In this document: positions 1 to 10,482 of the stretch, piece by piece
How positions within the stretch are numbered: the first letter of the stretch is position 1
Layout: each line of letters starts with the position of its first letter
Assembly: GCF_051020955.1 (NCBI RefSeq)
Contig: NC_135027.1
Location: forward strand, 6,076,001-6,140,000
Direction: 5' to 3'
From: Megalopta genalis
Lineage: Eukaryota; Arthropoda; Insecta; Hymenoptera; Halictidae
DNA: 64,000 bases
Notes under the pieces: model-generated
Seen by the model: the letters and a program-made list of their open reading frames with translations, nothing else
What the model was told of the DNA's origin: nothing
Database searches by the model: none
Program-made: the position numbers and the translations under genes

Positions 1-122
1 TCTATGTGCAACTTGCTGTCGAATAAAATGTTAGCAGACGCCTCAGTAATATTAATAAATAATTAATTGGAAGTGAGAAATAGTTGCTTCATTTTATTAT
101 AGTTTATTATTACTTTATTATA
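1..122. repeat. Left-flank repeat shared with 59343-59464
   Basis: This AT-rich stretch matches 59343-59464 almost base for base (one small indel near 85-88 is visible). In both places it ends at the TA where a mariner begins. The right flanks of the two mariners do not match. The shared left flank is therefore either part of an older repeat that received the mariner, or part of a duplicated segment whose right edge lies at or inside the mariner. The window starts inside this repeat, so its true left limit is unknown. Confidence 0.75.
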
Positions 123-210
123 TTGGGTCGGCAACTAAGTAATTGCTGATTTCAGTTATAGATGTCTCTCACTCCCATTTTTATGATATCCGTAAATGTT
201 ATATTATAAA

Positions 211-254
<44 letters not shown>

Positions 255-730
255 GTTATTTTTTATTATCCGTGAATGTGTTAGCAACTGGACAAATTGA
301 ATGCAGCGGTCAAGGAAAAGCGACTAGAATTGGTCAATCGTAAAGGTGTCATTTTCCACGAGGACAATGCTAGGCAGCACACGTCTTTGTCCACTCGGCA
401 AAAATTCATGGATATTGGTTGGGAATTGATGTTACACCCACCATATAGCCCTGATCTCGCGCCATCGGATTACCACTTATTTCGATCCCTGGACAACTCC
501 CTTCGTGGTAAAACTTTTAACGATGTTGACGCTGTAAAATCTCACTTAACTCAGTTTTTGGCCGAAAAGTATCAGACTTTCTACGAGCGTGGAATTTTCA
601 AGTTGTCGGAGAGATGGCAAAAGGTCATCGTACAAAATAGAAAATACATTACAGATTAAACTTCGTTCCAAGTGAAAAAAAAATTTTTATTTCATTGAAC
701 AAATCGGCAATTACTTAGTTGCCAACCCAA
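123..730 (+). mobile_element. Internally deleted mariner (copy 1)
   Basis: A mariner-type element about 608 bp long, bounded by inverted repeats of about 28 bp. The left end begins TTGGGTCGGCAACTAAGTAA and the right end mirrors it. Both are flanked by TA, the usual mariner target duplication. Full mariners are about 1.3 kb, so more than half is missing. The junction lies at a (TTA)n tract near 213-255, which joins the 5' noncoding end to the last third of the transposase. The element cannot move itself but keeps both ends and could be mobilised by a full-length relative. It is nearly identical to 59465-60064, with the same internal junction. Confidence 0.85.
285..659 (+). pseudogene. mariner transposase C-terminal fragment (copy 1)
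   Basis: About 120 codons of the mariner transposase catalytic domain remain. The frame shows FHEDNARQHTSL (second catalytic Asp) and then YSPDLAPSDYHLF (third Asp). There are 34 residues between the two Asp, which is the DD34D spacing that defines mariner. The N-terminal helix-turn-helix DNA-binding domain and the first catalytic Asp are absent. There is no ATG at the start of the conserved frame, which enters from the deletion junction. In copy 1 DNARPH reads DNARQH, and a later Glu/Asn position also differs from copy 2. It ends at a normal stop before the 3' inverted repeat. It is a dead transposase fragment. Confidence 0.88.
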
Positions 731-732
731 TA

Positions 733-985
733 GATTTCTTTTGTAGTTCCTACACTTCCTTCGAGCTTTCTGCCGCTGACGCTGTTCAGACGTGGGTACA
801 AATATTTGGAGAAGTACTGGAAATAGTTAACGATATACTCTTGTTTGTTTAAAATAATTTATCGAGTTTTATTCGACGCGATAGTGACACATACGAGCAT
901 TGAAAACAATTGTTTTACGTTGCGGTAAAGAAAACTTTTAATCGAAATACAGTCTTTTCTTAACACTCTAATGGCCGCTCATACA

Positions 986-988
<3 letters not shown>
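733..988. other. Unique sequence, no feature seen
   Basis: Between the mariner and the (TG)n tract I see no coding frame, inverted repeat or match to the repeat families elsewhere in the window. Confidence 0.5.

Positions 989-1046
<58 letters not shown>
989..1046. repeat. (TG)n microsatellite
   Basis: About 29 uninterrupted TG dinucleotides. Alternating purine-pyrimidine tracts like this can form Z-DNA and are usually highly length-polymorphic. Confidence 0.97.
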
Positions 1047-1047
<1 letters not shown>

Positions 1048-1084
1048 TGCTTTAATAATTATCGCACAAAGAAAATATTAAATT

Positions 1085-1285
1085 TGTTGTATTAATTAAT
1101 TAATTATTATTATTTATAACATATATAATATATTATATAATATTATTATAATACTATATATTTATTATTATAATTATATATTATATTATATTATTATAAT
1201 ATTATATAATATTATTAATATATTATATAATATAATTATAATATATTATAATTATTATTATTTATTAATTAATTAATTATCGTTG
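1085..1285. repeat. AT-only low-complexity tract
   Basis: About 200 bp made almost entirely of A and T, with TTAATTAATTAAT at both edges and TATATTATAATATT motifs between. The edges mirror each other loosely, so the tract can fold back. No target duplication or element end can be assigned. The flanking stretch 1286-1892 holds nothing else I recognise. Confidence 0.85.
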
Positions 1286-1892
1286 TTGTTGTTTTGTATT
1301 TGTTTTATGCGTACGTTCGCACATGTTGAATTATTTTATGAATTTACATAAAGTGTTTTTCACTTAATTCCTCGAAAATATTGCCGGCCCCTGGCGACGT
1401 TCGACTGCGTCGACGCGCGGCCATCAAAGTGTTAAAGAAAGCGCTGTAAATAAATAATTGAGATTGTATTTCATTTCTATAAATCATTTGAAATTCTGTT
1501 TCTTACGCGATCAATATTCATGAGAGAAAATAAATCTATAGAAAAGGTACGAACACGAATTGCATTGGAAAATAAGCTGTTTCTTAAGTTTCTCCCGATT
1601 AACGAATGTAATTGGAGCATTTTTAAATACTCGCAGTCGCTCGGTCGGCGAAATCTCGCGGATAGTATATTTTTCATTATAAATAACAATGAAAGAGATA
1701 TTCGTTTCAATTATCTCAGCCTCGCATCGCAAAATATCTATGTCTTTTAAATATTTGTTATGTATTCGTAAAATCGATTAAATAATTCAACCAGTATTTT
1801 ATTTGGTACGGAAATATGTTACTAATACAAATGAAAAACATACGTAACACAGACAAAATATAACACATTGAGAGAAATAGTATTTGCAAACA

Positions 1893-2112
1893 CAGTAAAT
1901 TCTCCCTAATTTTCCTTTAGACTGTAAACAAAAATGAGAGAACAAGAGAGAATTTTAGAAGAGGAGATACGATTATTCCAGTCTCGCGCCTCGTTTTTAT
2001 AACAATCGGCAACCATAAAAATGAGCCGCGAGGCTCGAACAATCGTATCTCCTCTTCCCAAATCCTCCATTTGTTGTTTACAAGCCGAAGGAAAATTGGG
2101 ATGAGAATTTAC
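1893..2112. mobile_element. TA-flanked hairpin MITE, CAGTAAATTCTCC family
   Basis: A palindromic element of about 220 bp. It starts CAGTAAATTCTCCCTAATTT and ends with the mirror (GAGAATTTACTG, then TA). Inside, GCCTCGCGCCTCGTTTTTAT is mirrored by ATAAAAATGAGCCGCGAGGC, so almost the whole unit can fold into one hairpin. It has no coding capacity. The TA flanks suggest mobilisation by a Tc1/mariner-superfamily transposase, which is inference. Other copies lie at about 5458, 7056, 18455, 25988, 56097 and 57657. Confidence 0.8.
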
Positions 2113-2335
2113 TGTATTTGTCTTTCTGCGTTGAAATGTTTTTACCCAGTTCTCTTGGTATTCGGTGTTCTCATTCATCCCCGCTCTGATAATCTAACCA
2201 AATTTCAAGCGTTTTTCCTTTCTTGAGTTTTCTATTTATCTTTCTAGTCTATCTTATTGTATTTTATCCGCTCTCGTGTGACAGCTTCATTATTATTCTC
2301 TCACTGTAACAAAGGGTTATCCCGTCGATCAATAA

Positions 2336-2440
2336 GGTTATTATTATTGTTATCATTGTTGTTATTGTTATTGCTATTATTATTGTTATTATTATTATTG
2401 CTATTATTATTGCTATTATTATTATTGTTATTATTATTAT
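2336..2440. repeat. (TTA/TTG)n trinucleotide tract
   Basis: About 105 bp of ATT and GTT triplets with occasional GCT. This is an imperfect microsatellite. The poly-Leu and poly-Asn frames it yields are artefacts. Confidence 0.93.
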
Positions 2441-2529
2441 CCCTTTCACCACTCTCGTCTTTTTCGCAGGGAACAATCAAGTTTTCAGTCAAAGTATAAA
2501 TGAAACAGCATAGTTCCAGCAAGTCGCGA

Positions 2530-2720
2530 CTCACGGTTCACGGGTCGCCGGGGATGGCTGCCTCCGGCGCTCGTTACAACCGATGCGTCCTTAATCTCTG
2601 CACGCCGCGTATCGATCGCCGTCATTAACCTTTTTGCTTCGGCGAGCTCGCGGCGACAACTGGCGAGCGGTTGCTCAGAATTCTGGGTAATCGCGTTGAA
2701 AACTCGGTGTCCGAAATGTC

Positions 2721-2774
<54 letters not shown>

Positions 2775-3670
2775 CGCGAGGATGGCACCGTGCTCTTTCC
2801 GAGGAATACTGTTCGCTCGGGAGCCCGAGCGAGCGCGACTCGGAAAGAGGATACGCGGCGCACACGCTCGCGTTCGCTCGCACGAGCACGATCGCACCGC
2901 GCCGCGGGTTCGATGATCTTCGCTTCGAGATGACCTTCGCGCATCGGAAGTTTAAGGTCAAGATTCGCATCGAAACAGGTAGGAGGGGCGGTTGCGGCGG
3001 TGCCGCGCGGCAGTTCAACGGACGCTCGTGCGTGTAATCTCGTAACCAGTTACGTCCCTGGACGATGGTTCACGGTCGGAAAATGCTTCTTCCACGGCGG
3101 CATTGCGAAATCTTTAACCGGCCGACGCCGGAAGTCGTGAAACACGACCCTGAACCAACACTTCGGTCTTCGCCGCGTCCCGATCTCCCCCCCCCCCCTC
3201 CCTTCCCAGAGATTCTTTCTCGTCGTCGTCGTCGCCGCTGGTCTTTCATCGTCCCGGAACACGATTCCTCCGCGAGCCGATCTCTCTCGGCCCGAAAGGT
3301 GGAGAAACGGGCGGCGTCCTTACGGAACGAGCCCAACGGAACACGACCGCCACAGACGGCCTGCAGCACGGCATTACGTTCCGACTCTAATTCCGTATCC
3401 ACGAGCGTAATAGCGCTTGGCTGGACTCGTTCCAAGTCCGCCTACGCGTTTCATCGATCCTCTCACGAATACGAGGTCCGCGCTCGGTTCGTTTCGTAAA
3501 TCGCGGCGACAGTGTCGCGTGGCCTGCACACCGTGCACCACACCACCGGCCCTTTCCGCCCTGTTACGCGAGCTTTGCGCAACACCGGCCGCCGGATTTT
3601 CTCTCGTGTCGAACGGCTCGCCGAGACAAATTCAATTAAACGCGCGCGGGCGCTCGCGGTAAACACACTC
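2530..3670. other. CpG-rich unique segment with a (GA)n tract at 2722-2771
   Basis: Over 1 kb of GC- and CpG-rich DNA sits between AT-rich neighbours. It contains a perfect (GA)n run of about 50 bp. Several overlapping open frames exist on both strands, as expected by chance at this base composition, and none shows a recognisable domain. A GTAGGAGG sequence near 2980 resembles a splice donor but is unsupported. It could be a promoter or 5' exon region. I assign no gene. Confidence 0.4.
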
Positions 3671-3688
3671 AGAGAGAAAGCAAGCGCG

Positions 3689-3960
3689 GGATTATATATA
3701 TATTATTTATATATATTTATTATATAATATTATTATATATTATGATATCATATATATATATATATATAATATTTAAATATGTATATAAATAATAGTATAA
3801 TATATAATAAATAAATAATATTATATATATTATTATATTATATATAATTATATATATAATATATATTATTATTATATATATTATATTATATTATATTATA
3901 TTATATTATATTATATTATATTATATATATAAAGAGAGAGAGGGGGAGAGAGAGAGAGAT
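3689..3960. repeat. AT microsatellite cluster followed by (GA)n
   Basis: Mixed TATATA and TTATATTATA repeats run to about 3930, including a pure pentanucleotide TTATA run at about 3885-3928. A short GAGAGAGAGGGGGAGAGA tract then runs up to the hairpin element at 3969. Confidence 0.92.
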
Positions 3961-3968
3961 ATAACATG

Positions 3969-4333
3969 CAGGATGTCCCAAAATTACGATACTTCCGAGA
4001 AATGAGAGATTCCTGAGGTAATTCGAAGTAACTTTTTCCTTTACAAAAACTTTCTCCGAGGCATCGTTTACGAGTAATTAACAAAAAACACTGACCAATG
4101 AGAGGCGAGCTCGGCTAGCGCAAGGCGGCCGAGCCAACGAGCGCACGAAACCCACTTCAGCTTATCGACACATCCGTCTCGCGCCAGCTGATCTCGCTTC
4201 TCATTGGTCATCGTTTTTCGTTAATAACTCGTAAACAACGCCGCGGATTGCATTTTCGCAAAGGAAAAAGTTACTTCAAATGACCTCAGGAACCCCTCAT
4301 TTCCCGTTAGTACCATAATTTTGGGACATCCTC
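3969..4333. mobile_element. TA-flanked hairpin MITE, CAGGGTGTCCCAAAA family
   Basis: An element of about 365 bp with ends CAGGATGTCCCAAAATTA and its mirror at the right end. The arms continue inward (ACTTTTTCCTTT, GAGTAATTAACAAAAA) to a GC-rich core. The core has ACCAATGAGAGGCGAGCTCGG on the left, mirrored by CTCATTGGTC on the right, so the whole unit can fold on itself. It is non-coding. Relatives lie at 7571, 11839, 12895, 29482, 39928 and 60538. Confidence 0.83.
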
Positions 4334-4335
4334 TA

Positions 4336-4694
4336 TATATCTATCTATAGAAAGAGAGATCAGCTTTATCGCAAAAAATCACCCAGTGACCTGTTAACCG
4401 AACGATTCGCGGCCAATATACACACCTGTACTCTGGTACAGTCAACGACAAACCGAACCAGACCGATAATTAACCGATAATCTAGTCTGCTATTGCGACA
4501 CTATCCGCGCAAGCATAATCAAGGAGATAAGGAAACGAACGAGCGTAAGAATTGTTGAAGGAGAGGTGGGCGGACCATGAAACAAGTTTACTCGTCTTAT
4601 CGTAGACGAGGTTGGAGTGTTAGGTTGTGTGACAAGTCCGTTCACGGACCTCTGACACCTAGGAAAAGACAAGGAAAATTACGCGAATTCGAAG
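4336..4694. other. Unique sequence, no feature seen
   Basis: Mixed-composition DNA between a hairpin element and a tandem array. A 60-codon frame is present on each strand but neither is recognisable. Confidence 0.4.
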
Positions 4695-5385
4695 CGATGG
4701 TTCAGATGAATTTTGAGATATGTTCTCGCGTGGCTATATCGATGCAGCTTAGCTCAAACGAAAGCTGAAAGTGTCTACTTTATGACAGGATAGATTAGAA
4801 TGCGATAGCATGACGAGATCATGTTGAAAAATTAAAAGGAATCGATATCTGACATCGAGGGGCTTACGAGATCTAAAAGGGAAAGTTCGGACGGATTTTG
4901 AGAAATGTTCTTGTGCAGCTATTTCTATGCAACTTAGCTTAAACGAAAGCTGGAAGTGTCTACTTTATGACAGGATAGATTAGAATGCGATAGCATGACG
5001 AGATCATGTTGAAAAATTAAAAGGAATCGATATCTGACATCGAGGGGCTTACGAGATCTAAAAGGGAAAGTTCGGACGGTTTTTGAAAAATGTTCTCGCG
5101 TAGCTATTTCTATGCAACTTAGCTCAAACGAAAGCTGGAAGTGTCTACTTTAGGACATGATAGATTCGATTGCGGTAGAACGACGAGATCATGTTGAAAA
5201 ATTAAAAGGAATTGACATCTGACATCTGACATCGTGGGGCTTACGAGATTTAAAAGGGAAAGTTCAGATAGGTATTAGGATACGTTTCCATGGAACTTTT
5301 TCTATGCAATTTAGCTTAAACGAAAGCTGGAAATGTCTACTTTAAAACAGGGTTGATTAGATTGAAATAGTATAACGAGTCTGTT
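4695..5385. repeat. Tandem array, about 185-bp unit, four units
   Basis: Four head-to-tail units begin near 4700, 4885, 5070 and 5262 at GTTCAGA/GTTCGGA. Each carries TAGCTTAAACGAAAGCTGGA, then GTGTCTACTTTA, CATGACGAGATCATG and GGGGCTTACGAGAT. Spacing is 185, 185 and 192 bp. The last gap is longer because GACATCT is duplicated near 5218. Units two and three are nearly identical, and the outer ones are more diverged, which fits unequal exchange. I see no open frame through the array and no link to the transposon families here. Confidence 0.9.
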
Positions 5386-5457
5386 CGCGTCGACGGTTGC
5401 GCGGTGCGATATTATGTTTACAAGAAAACGCGGACGATCTTATTTCACAACCTTATA

Positions 5458-5673
5458 CAGTAGACTCTCCAGAATCATCCTTCAATTTGGAAACAAAAAT
5501 GCATAATTTTGGAACAGTAGATACGATTATAGAAGCCTCGCGCCTCGCTTTTATAGTCGTTCACAATCGGCAACCATAAAAACGAGCCGCGAGGCTCGAG
5601 CAATCGTATCGCCTCTTCCCAAATTGTCCATTTTCGTTTAAAACCAGAACGACAATTGGAGAGAATCCCACTG
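5458..5673. mobile_element. Hairpin MITE, CAGTAAATTCTCC family (diverged)
   Basis: TA-flanked and about 216 bp, with ends CAGTAGACTCTCCAGAAT and GAGAATCCCACTG. The centre repeats the mirrored pair GCCTCGCGCCTCG / CGAGCCGCGAGGC seen at 1893-2112. The ends have drifted, which suggests an old insertion. Confidence 0.78.
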
Positions 5674-5689
5674 TATAACTGTTCGAGAT

Positions 5690-6980
5690 AAGAGAACGAG
5701 CCGACGATACGGAATGCCGATTATTTAAATGATCCGGCAATCAAAGCGTCGCGACGTCGTGTTCGAGGAGATTCGAGACACTCGAGACAGGTGGAAAGGA
5801 GAGGAAAGGGGGGAAAAAGATGATACTAGGTGAAAACGTGCCACCCACCGATTCGCTGGATACTGTTAATCGGTCCCGGGTACTGTTAAGCAGCCCGGAG
5901 GAGGGAATATCGATACGACTCGCTCGTTTCCAAGGATCGGAGCGACGAGGAACCAAAGCCGTGTACCGGTCGATGGCCTCGGGAGTCGTTCAACCCGCGA
6001 TGATCGACCATAATCGTCCTTGAAACGCGCGGTTTCAGGAACGAGCACGGGTCAAAGATCGGCGCTTCCATCGATCGTGGCCGTGGAGGGACGACACGGG
6101 CCGAACGGAGACGACGACAACGAAGACGCCTCGACGAAACGTCGATTCCAAAATTAACTTCGGGGACCTCGGAGTTTCAGGATCTCCGAATCCCAGGATC
6201 GCCGTCGATTCGGATAGGAAATCGAACGGGGTAATTCGCGTTCCGATTCGATTCCACGCTCGGAGAGCGTGTCGATCCTTTCCGAGTCTATTTCGGGCCG
6301 GACACAACATTCTGCGGAAGCCGGTGCCGGCGGTCGAGATTCGCTGCATCGTTGCTCGTGAACTCCTCAGGACGATCGTACGGCTCCTAAACGGAACACA
6401 CGGAAGAGTCGGCCGATTTACGAGAGCGAGACAAATCGTCGAGATTACGCGTCCGTCGAGTATGACACGGAAACGTTTGCGAGCGATCGCGAGCGATCGA
6501 AGGCTGCGGATGCCGAGAGGACAAGGTTCGGCCGGCTTCGATGTGCCCCGCAGCAGGGCCTAGGACGCGGCGATTCAGGCGGGGAAGAGACGCTCGTTTG
6601 TTCGTCGCGTTCAACGTTTCCGCATAGAAGAAAACACTGCCGCGGCGAGGAGGCGGAGGGGAGGCGAAGAGGTGGCGAAGAAGGGAGAAGGCCCGGTCGA
6701 CGCCCCCAGGAGTCGTTCAACCCGGTGCCGGCGGTCGTCGAGGATCGGCCTTGAATCACCCGTGCCCGTTTACGGGAGCGGCGCGCACGGGTTCAAGCAC
6801 CAGACCAAGTCGAGGCTTCCGGTAGAATCGCGGACACGGTATCCGAGCGCAACGAGCACACCGAACACGCCGAACACTCCGAGCACCGGTCACCGCGAGG
6901 TGAACGATCGCTTCTTCGATGGACACATACAACCCCCTCCGAGCGTATTAGGACACCTGCTTGTTTCGTATAAATTGTAA
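5690..6980. other. CpG-rich unique segment
   Basis: About 1.3 kb with high CpG density. GGTCGATGGCCTCGGGAGTCGT-like wording recurs near 5970 and 6700 (GGAGTCGTTCAACCC), a short internal duplication. Frames of 60-104 codons on both strands overlap one another and show no domain. This is possibly regulatory or untranslated-exon DNA. No gene is assigned. Confidence 0.35.
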
Positions 6981-7055
6981 TATCTCGTCCAGGTTAGGTA
7001 ATGGTTTGTAAATGGTTTGCAAAAAAAGGTCGCATCGTATTGTCGAAAAGACGTA

Positions 7056-7272
7056 CAGTAAATACTCTACGATTGTTCCTCAGCTTGTGAGCAAAAATGG
7101 ACAATTTGAGAAAAGGGGATACGATTGTTCGAGCCCTCGCGGCACGTTTTTATAGTTATCAATTGTGAACAACTATAAAAATGAACCGCAAGGGTTGAAT
7201 AATCGCATCCTCTCTTCCCAAATTGTCCATTTTTTTTTTAGAAGCTGAGGCACAATTGGAGAGAATTTACTG
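7056..7272. mobile_element. Hairpin MITE, CAGTAAATTCTCC family
   Basis: TA-flanked, about 217 bp, with ends CAGTAAATACTCTACGA and GAGAATTTACTG. The core has GAGCCCTCGCGGCACGTTTTTA mirrored across a short loop. The adjacent DNA at 7273-7355 matches the reverse complement of 18592-18672, so flank and element recur together. Confidence 0.82.
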
Positions 7273-7570
7273 TACTGAGTTACAAGTGTTTTTCACTCGT
7301 GCAATTAATTTAGCTATTTATTGCATTTTGTTCATTGAAAGCGTATCCTGAGCTTATTTCATGCTCTTCGATCGGTACGACACGCATCGATTTCCGATAT
7401 GTTTTCTAAATACGTGGGACATACTACAATTAGAAATAATCGAAAAATTAGCAAAACGTATGCTGAAATTAGTTCAAGAAGTAATTAAATAAAGCGGTGG
7501 ATACATTAATGAAAAGAAGATTCAACTTTCTTTTATAAAATTTACGTTATTTCTATTGCAACGTGAAATA

Positions 7571-7936
7571 CATGATGTCCCAAAAATGTCTCTAAATTCG
7601 GAAATGGTAAGTTCCTGATGTGATTTGAAGCAACTTTTTCCTTAACGAAAATGCAGTCCGCGGCTTTGTTTACGAGTTATTAACGAAAAACGCTGACCAA
7701 TGAGAGGCGAGCTCAGCTTGCGAGAGGCGGCCCAGTCAACGAACGTACGACGCCCAGTTCCGCTGATTGGCTCGGCCGCCTAGCGCTAAGCGAGCTTGCC
7801 TCTCATTGGTCAGCGTTTTTCGCTAATAACTCGTAAACAAAGCCGCGGATTGCATTTCCGCTCAGGAAGAAGTTACTTCAAATGACCTCAGGAATCACCC
7901 CTTTCCTGGTATTAACATAATCATAGGCCATCCTTG
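7571..7936. mobile_element. Hairpin MITE, CAGGGTGTCCCAAAA family
   Basis: About 366 bp. The left end is CATGATGTCCCAAAAATGTC. The right end is decayed (ATAGGCCATCCTTG), but the internal arms are intact: CTTTTTCCTTAACGAAAATG, GAGTTATTAACGAAAAACGC, then ACCAATGAGAGGCGAGCTC with the mirrored CTCATTGGTCAGCG. It is non-coding. Confidence 0.8.
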
Positions 7937-8780
7937 TATATACCTATTACAGTTTAATATAATGAACTTTGAAATAAATTAGAAAAAATTGAAGCAATTT
8001 CCTATCGGGTCTCCATATTCATTGAATTTTCAGTAACTGTCCTAATACTTTTGCAGGGGAGTGTACATCGATGTTTTCGATTCCAGCAACAAACAAACAA
8101 AGTTTCAATAAACACAAAGATAAAGACACGGGATAACTCTTAGGTTACATGGAAAAACACCGCATGTAATATGTTTTCACGTTTTAGATATTGTCGCTTA
8201 GAATTCTGGTTTGTTTATGAATGGGTTAAACCCTTCGGTGTAATTAAATACAGATAAAAGACTTTATACGGAGCCATAGCAGGAGGCCAGCAGTCGCGTT
8301 ACATTTCTTCCAGAAATAAAATGTGAAGTAAAGAAATTATCCGCCAAATTTAGTTACATTAAAAAATATTCTGTTTAAGCTGCTGTATTGGCCATAATCG
8401 GTTCTAATCGGTGAGGACCGACGTGAAGTAATTAAACGGAACTTTGATCAAATATCAGGACAACGGTAGAAACCGTTTAAAGTTTCGAACGCAAAAAGTA
8501 GATCGAAACGTATTTTACGACGCTCAAGTGATCGTAGCTTAAAACGAGATAACAGAGCTAATAGACAATAAATAATCGAATATAACTGATCACCAATGCT
8601 TTTTTGGCATTAATAGCGTTTCAAATTGCATAATTCCGTTGAATCCATGGAATTCGTGTTCCAACGATTTTCGTTCTGATAAACACGTAAATCGAACGTG
8701 CTGTACGATTTCAATGAATGCATTGACGAAAATGTTCACCGAAATTGCGAGAAGCGGCGCTTCTCCGTGCAGCCGGAGAA
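7937..8780. other. Unique AT-rich sequence, no feature seen
   Basis: I find no repeat family member, microsatellite or convincing coding frame here. Confidence 0.4.
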
Positions 8781-9620
8781 CCATCGCCGATGACTAATTT
8801 CGCGATGAAAACTCGTGTCGAAAGTGTATCGTTTGGCCGAGCCACTCGGGGCGAGTGAAACCAGTCGGCGCATCCGCTCTCTCGGCAGCGCTTCGGCCGG
8901 AGTCTTTGGCTCGGGACATTATTTTCACGGCGCGGCGCGCCGCATCGATTCGACGGGGAACGGACGGAGCCGGCGCGGTTCGGCGAGGACGAACACGTGC
9001 CCCGAGATAACGAGGTGGAAATGAAAGGTAACGAGTGATGATGACTATTAGCGGGATCGCCGCGTGGGGCGGGCTCCGGATCGGGCTGGCCCGGGCCGAG
9101 GCGAGCTGCACCGAACCCGGACCACCGGAACTAGCTCGAGGAAGATTTTTCACGAATTCGGGATTGCATATTGAGCGGAACAGCGTAGCCGAACCGCCTC
9201 TCGGCCGATCTAGAGAATACTTGGATTCGATTGGAAGAGAACAATTCCGAAGAAAGTGATCGCGACAGATTCGAACGAATTCGAAAAGATTCGAAAGGCG
9301 GACACAAGGAGCGACGGCATCGCTATCCGCCGCAGTGCCGCGCCGCTTTCTAGGGGTTTTATCGAGTCGATCGATCGGCTTGTTGCCGCGAGTTACGACA
9401 GATTCAACGGTGATGGTGCGCGGCGATTGCTGCACCAGCGACGGCTGCACCCGGCGCTGACGCGGCGAAATCGGCGTGCATTACGAAAGTTAACTGGAGC
9501 ACGAATCGACTTTCGATTCGGTGGTAAGGGGGCCCCGTGTGCTCCCGGCTCCCGCTTTGTTCGCGCACGCGTTCACTGTTCGCTGAAAACCGAGAGTGCT
9601 CTCTTCGCAAATCCCAGAAA
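8781..9620. other. CpG-rich unique segment with long unrecognised frames
   Basis: The minus strand has an open frame of 218 codons (8794-9450), the longest non-repetitive frame in the window. Plus-strand frames of 69-123 codons overlap it. The predicted protein is rich in Arg, Ser, Ala and Pro, with no domain, signal or motif I recognise, and its length is attainable by chance in GC-rich DNA. I do not call it a gene. Confidence 0.3.
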
Positions 9621-9639
9621 TGGATAGATGGATGTAGAG

Positions 9640-10215
9640 ATAAATAGATAGAGAGAAAGAGAGAGACAGAGAGGGAGAGACAGAGAGAAAGAGAGAGAGA
9701 GGGGGAAAGGGAGCGGGAGAGAGGGAGAGAGAGGCAGGGAGAGAAAGAGAGTGAGGCAGCGAGAAGGAGAGAGAGAGGCAAGGAAGAAAAGGGAGAGAGA
9801 GGCAGGGAGAGAAAGAGAGTGAGGCAGAGAGAAGGAGAGAGAGAGGCAAGGAAAAAAAGGGAGAGAGAGGCAGGGAGAGAAAGAGAGTGAGGCAGAGAGA
9901 AGGAGAGAGAGGCAAGGAAAAAAAGGGAGAGAGAGGCAGCGAGAGAGAGAGGGAGAGAGAGGCAGAGAGAGGAAGAGAAAGAGAGAGAGAGAGAGGAAGA
10001 GAAAGAGAGGGAGAGACAGAGAGAAAGAGAGAGAGAGGAAGAGAAAGAGAGGGAGAGACAGAGAGAAAGAGAGAGAGAGAGAGAAAGACGGAGAGAAAGA
10101 GAGAGGAGAGAGAGGCAGGGAGAGAGGCAGCGAGAAGGAGAGAGAGAGGCAAGGAGAAAGAGGAAGAGAGAGGCAGCGAGAGAGGGGGAGAGAGAGGCAG
10201 CGAGAGAGAGAGAGG
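9640..10215. repeat. Long purine tract, GA/GGCA satellite-like
   Basis: About 575 bp with almost no pyrimidines on the plus strand. It is built of GAGA runs with recurring blocks AGAGAGGCAGGGAGAGAAAG, GTGAGGCAG and GCAAGGAAAAAAAGG. A higher-order unit of about 70 bp repeats several times between 9730 and 9950. Such polypurine-polypyrimidine tracts can form triplex (H-DNA). The long Ser/Leu and Arg/Glu frames are artefacts. Confidence 0.93.
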
Positions 10216-10231
10216 TCCTTTGCTAGACACA

Positions 10232-10482
10232 TTAACCCTTCGCACTCGAAAGGTGACTCCGCGGCACCGCTAAAAATTGTTTCGTCACGTTTCAAAATAA
10301 CTTTTAAATCATCAACATTGTTTATACTTGAAAAAGCTAAGTTAAAAGTCTAATATCATCCATTTAATATTCGTATAGCTGTCTAAAATATCTGAGAAAG
10401 TATTGCATCGGTCACAAGACTGTGATTTAGAAAAACTATATTCGACTTAAGAGTTAAAATGTCTCCGAGAGCAAAGGGTTAA
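10232..10482. mobile_element. TTAA MITE, CCCTTTGCACTCGA family
   Basis: 251 bp including TTAA at both ends. The left end is TTAACCCTTCGCACTCGAAA and the right end GAGAGCAAAGGGTTAA. The interior matches the family in reverse orientation (GTGACTCCGCGGCACCGCTAAAAATTG, then GTTTATACTTG). TTAA duplication is the hallmark of piggyBac-superfamily insertion. It has no coding capacity. Confidence 0.85.

Noticed and set aside
143..343. 66-codon frame at the start of the mariner as a gene
   Set aside because: It is noncoding 5' end plus (TTA)n and lies out of frame with the transposase.
1893..2112. Hairpin elements as transcription terminators or riboswitches
   Set aside because: They recur as dispersed TA-flanked copies with shared ends, so they are MITEs, and the genome is not bacterial.
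2974..2990. Splice donor-like CAGGTAGGAG as evidence of an exon
   Set aside because: A single match to a short consensus with no supporting coding frame or acceptor.
4695..5385. Regularly spaced repeats as a CRISPR array
   Set aside because: Units are about 185 bp and contiguous, without short repeats and unique spacers, and the genome is eukaryotic.
9490..10295. Long Ser/Leu-rich and Arg/Glu-rich frames of 120-250 codons
   Set aside because: They are translations of the GA/CT microsatellite in different frames and have no protein-like complexity.
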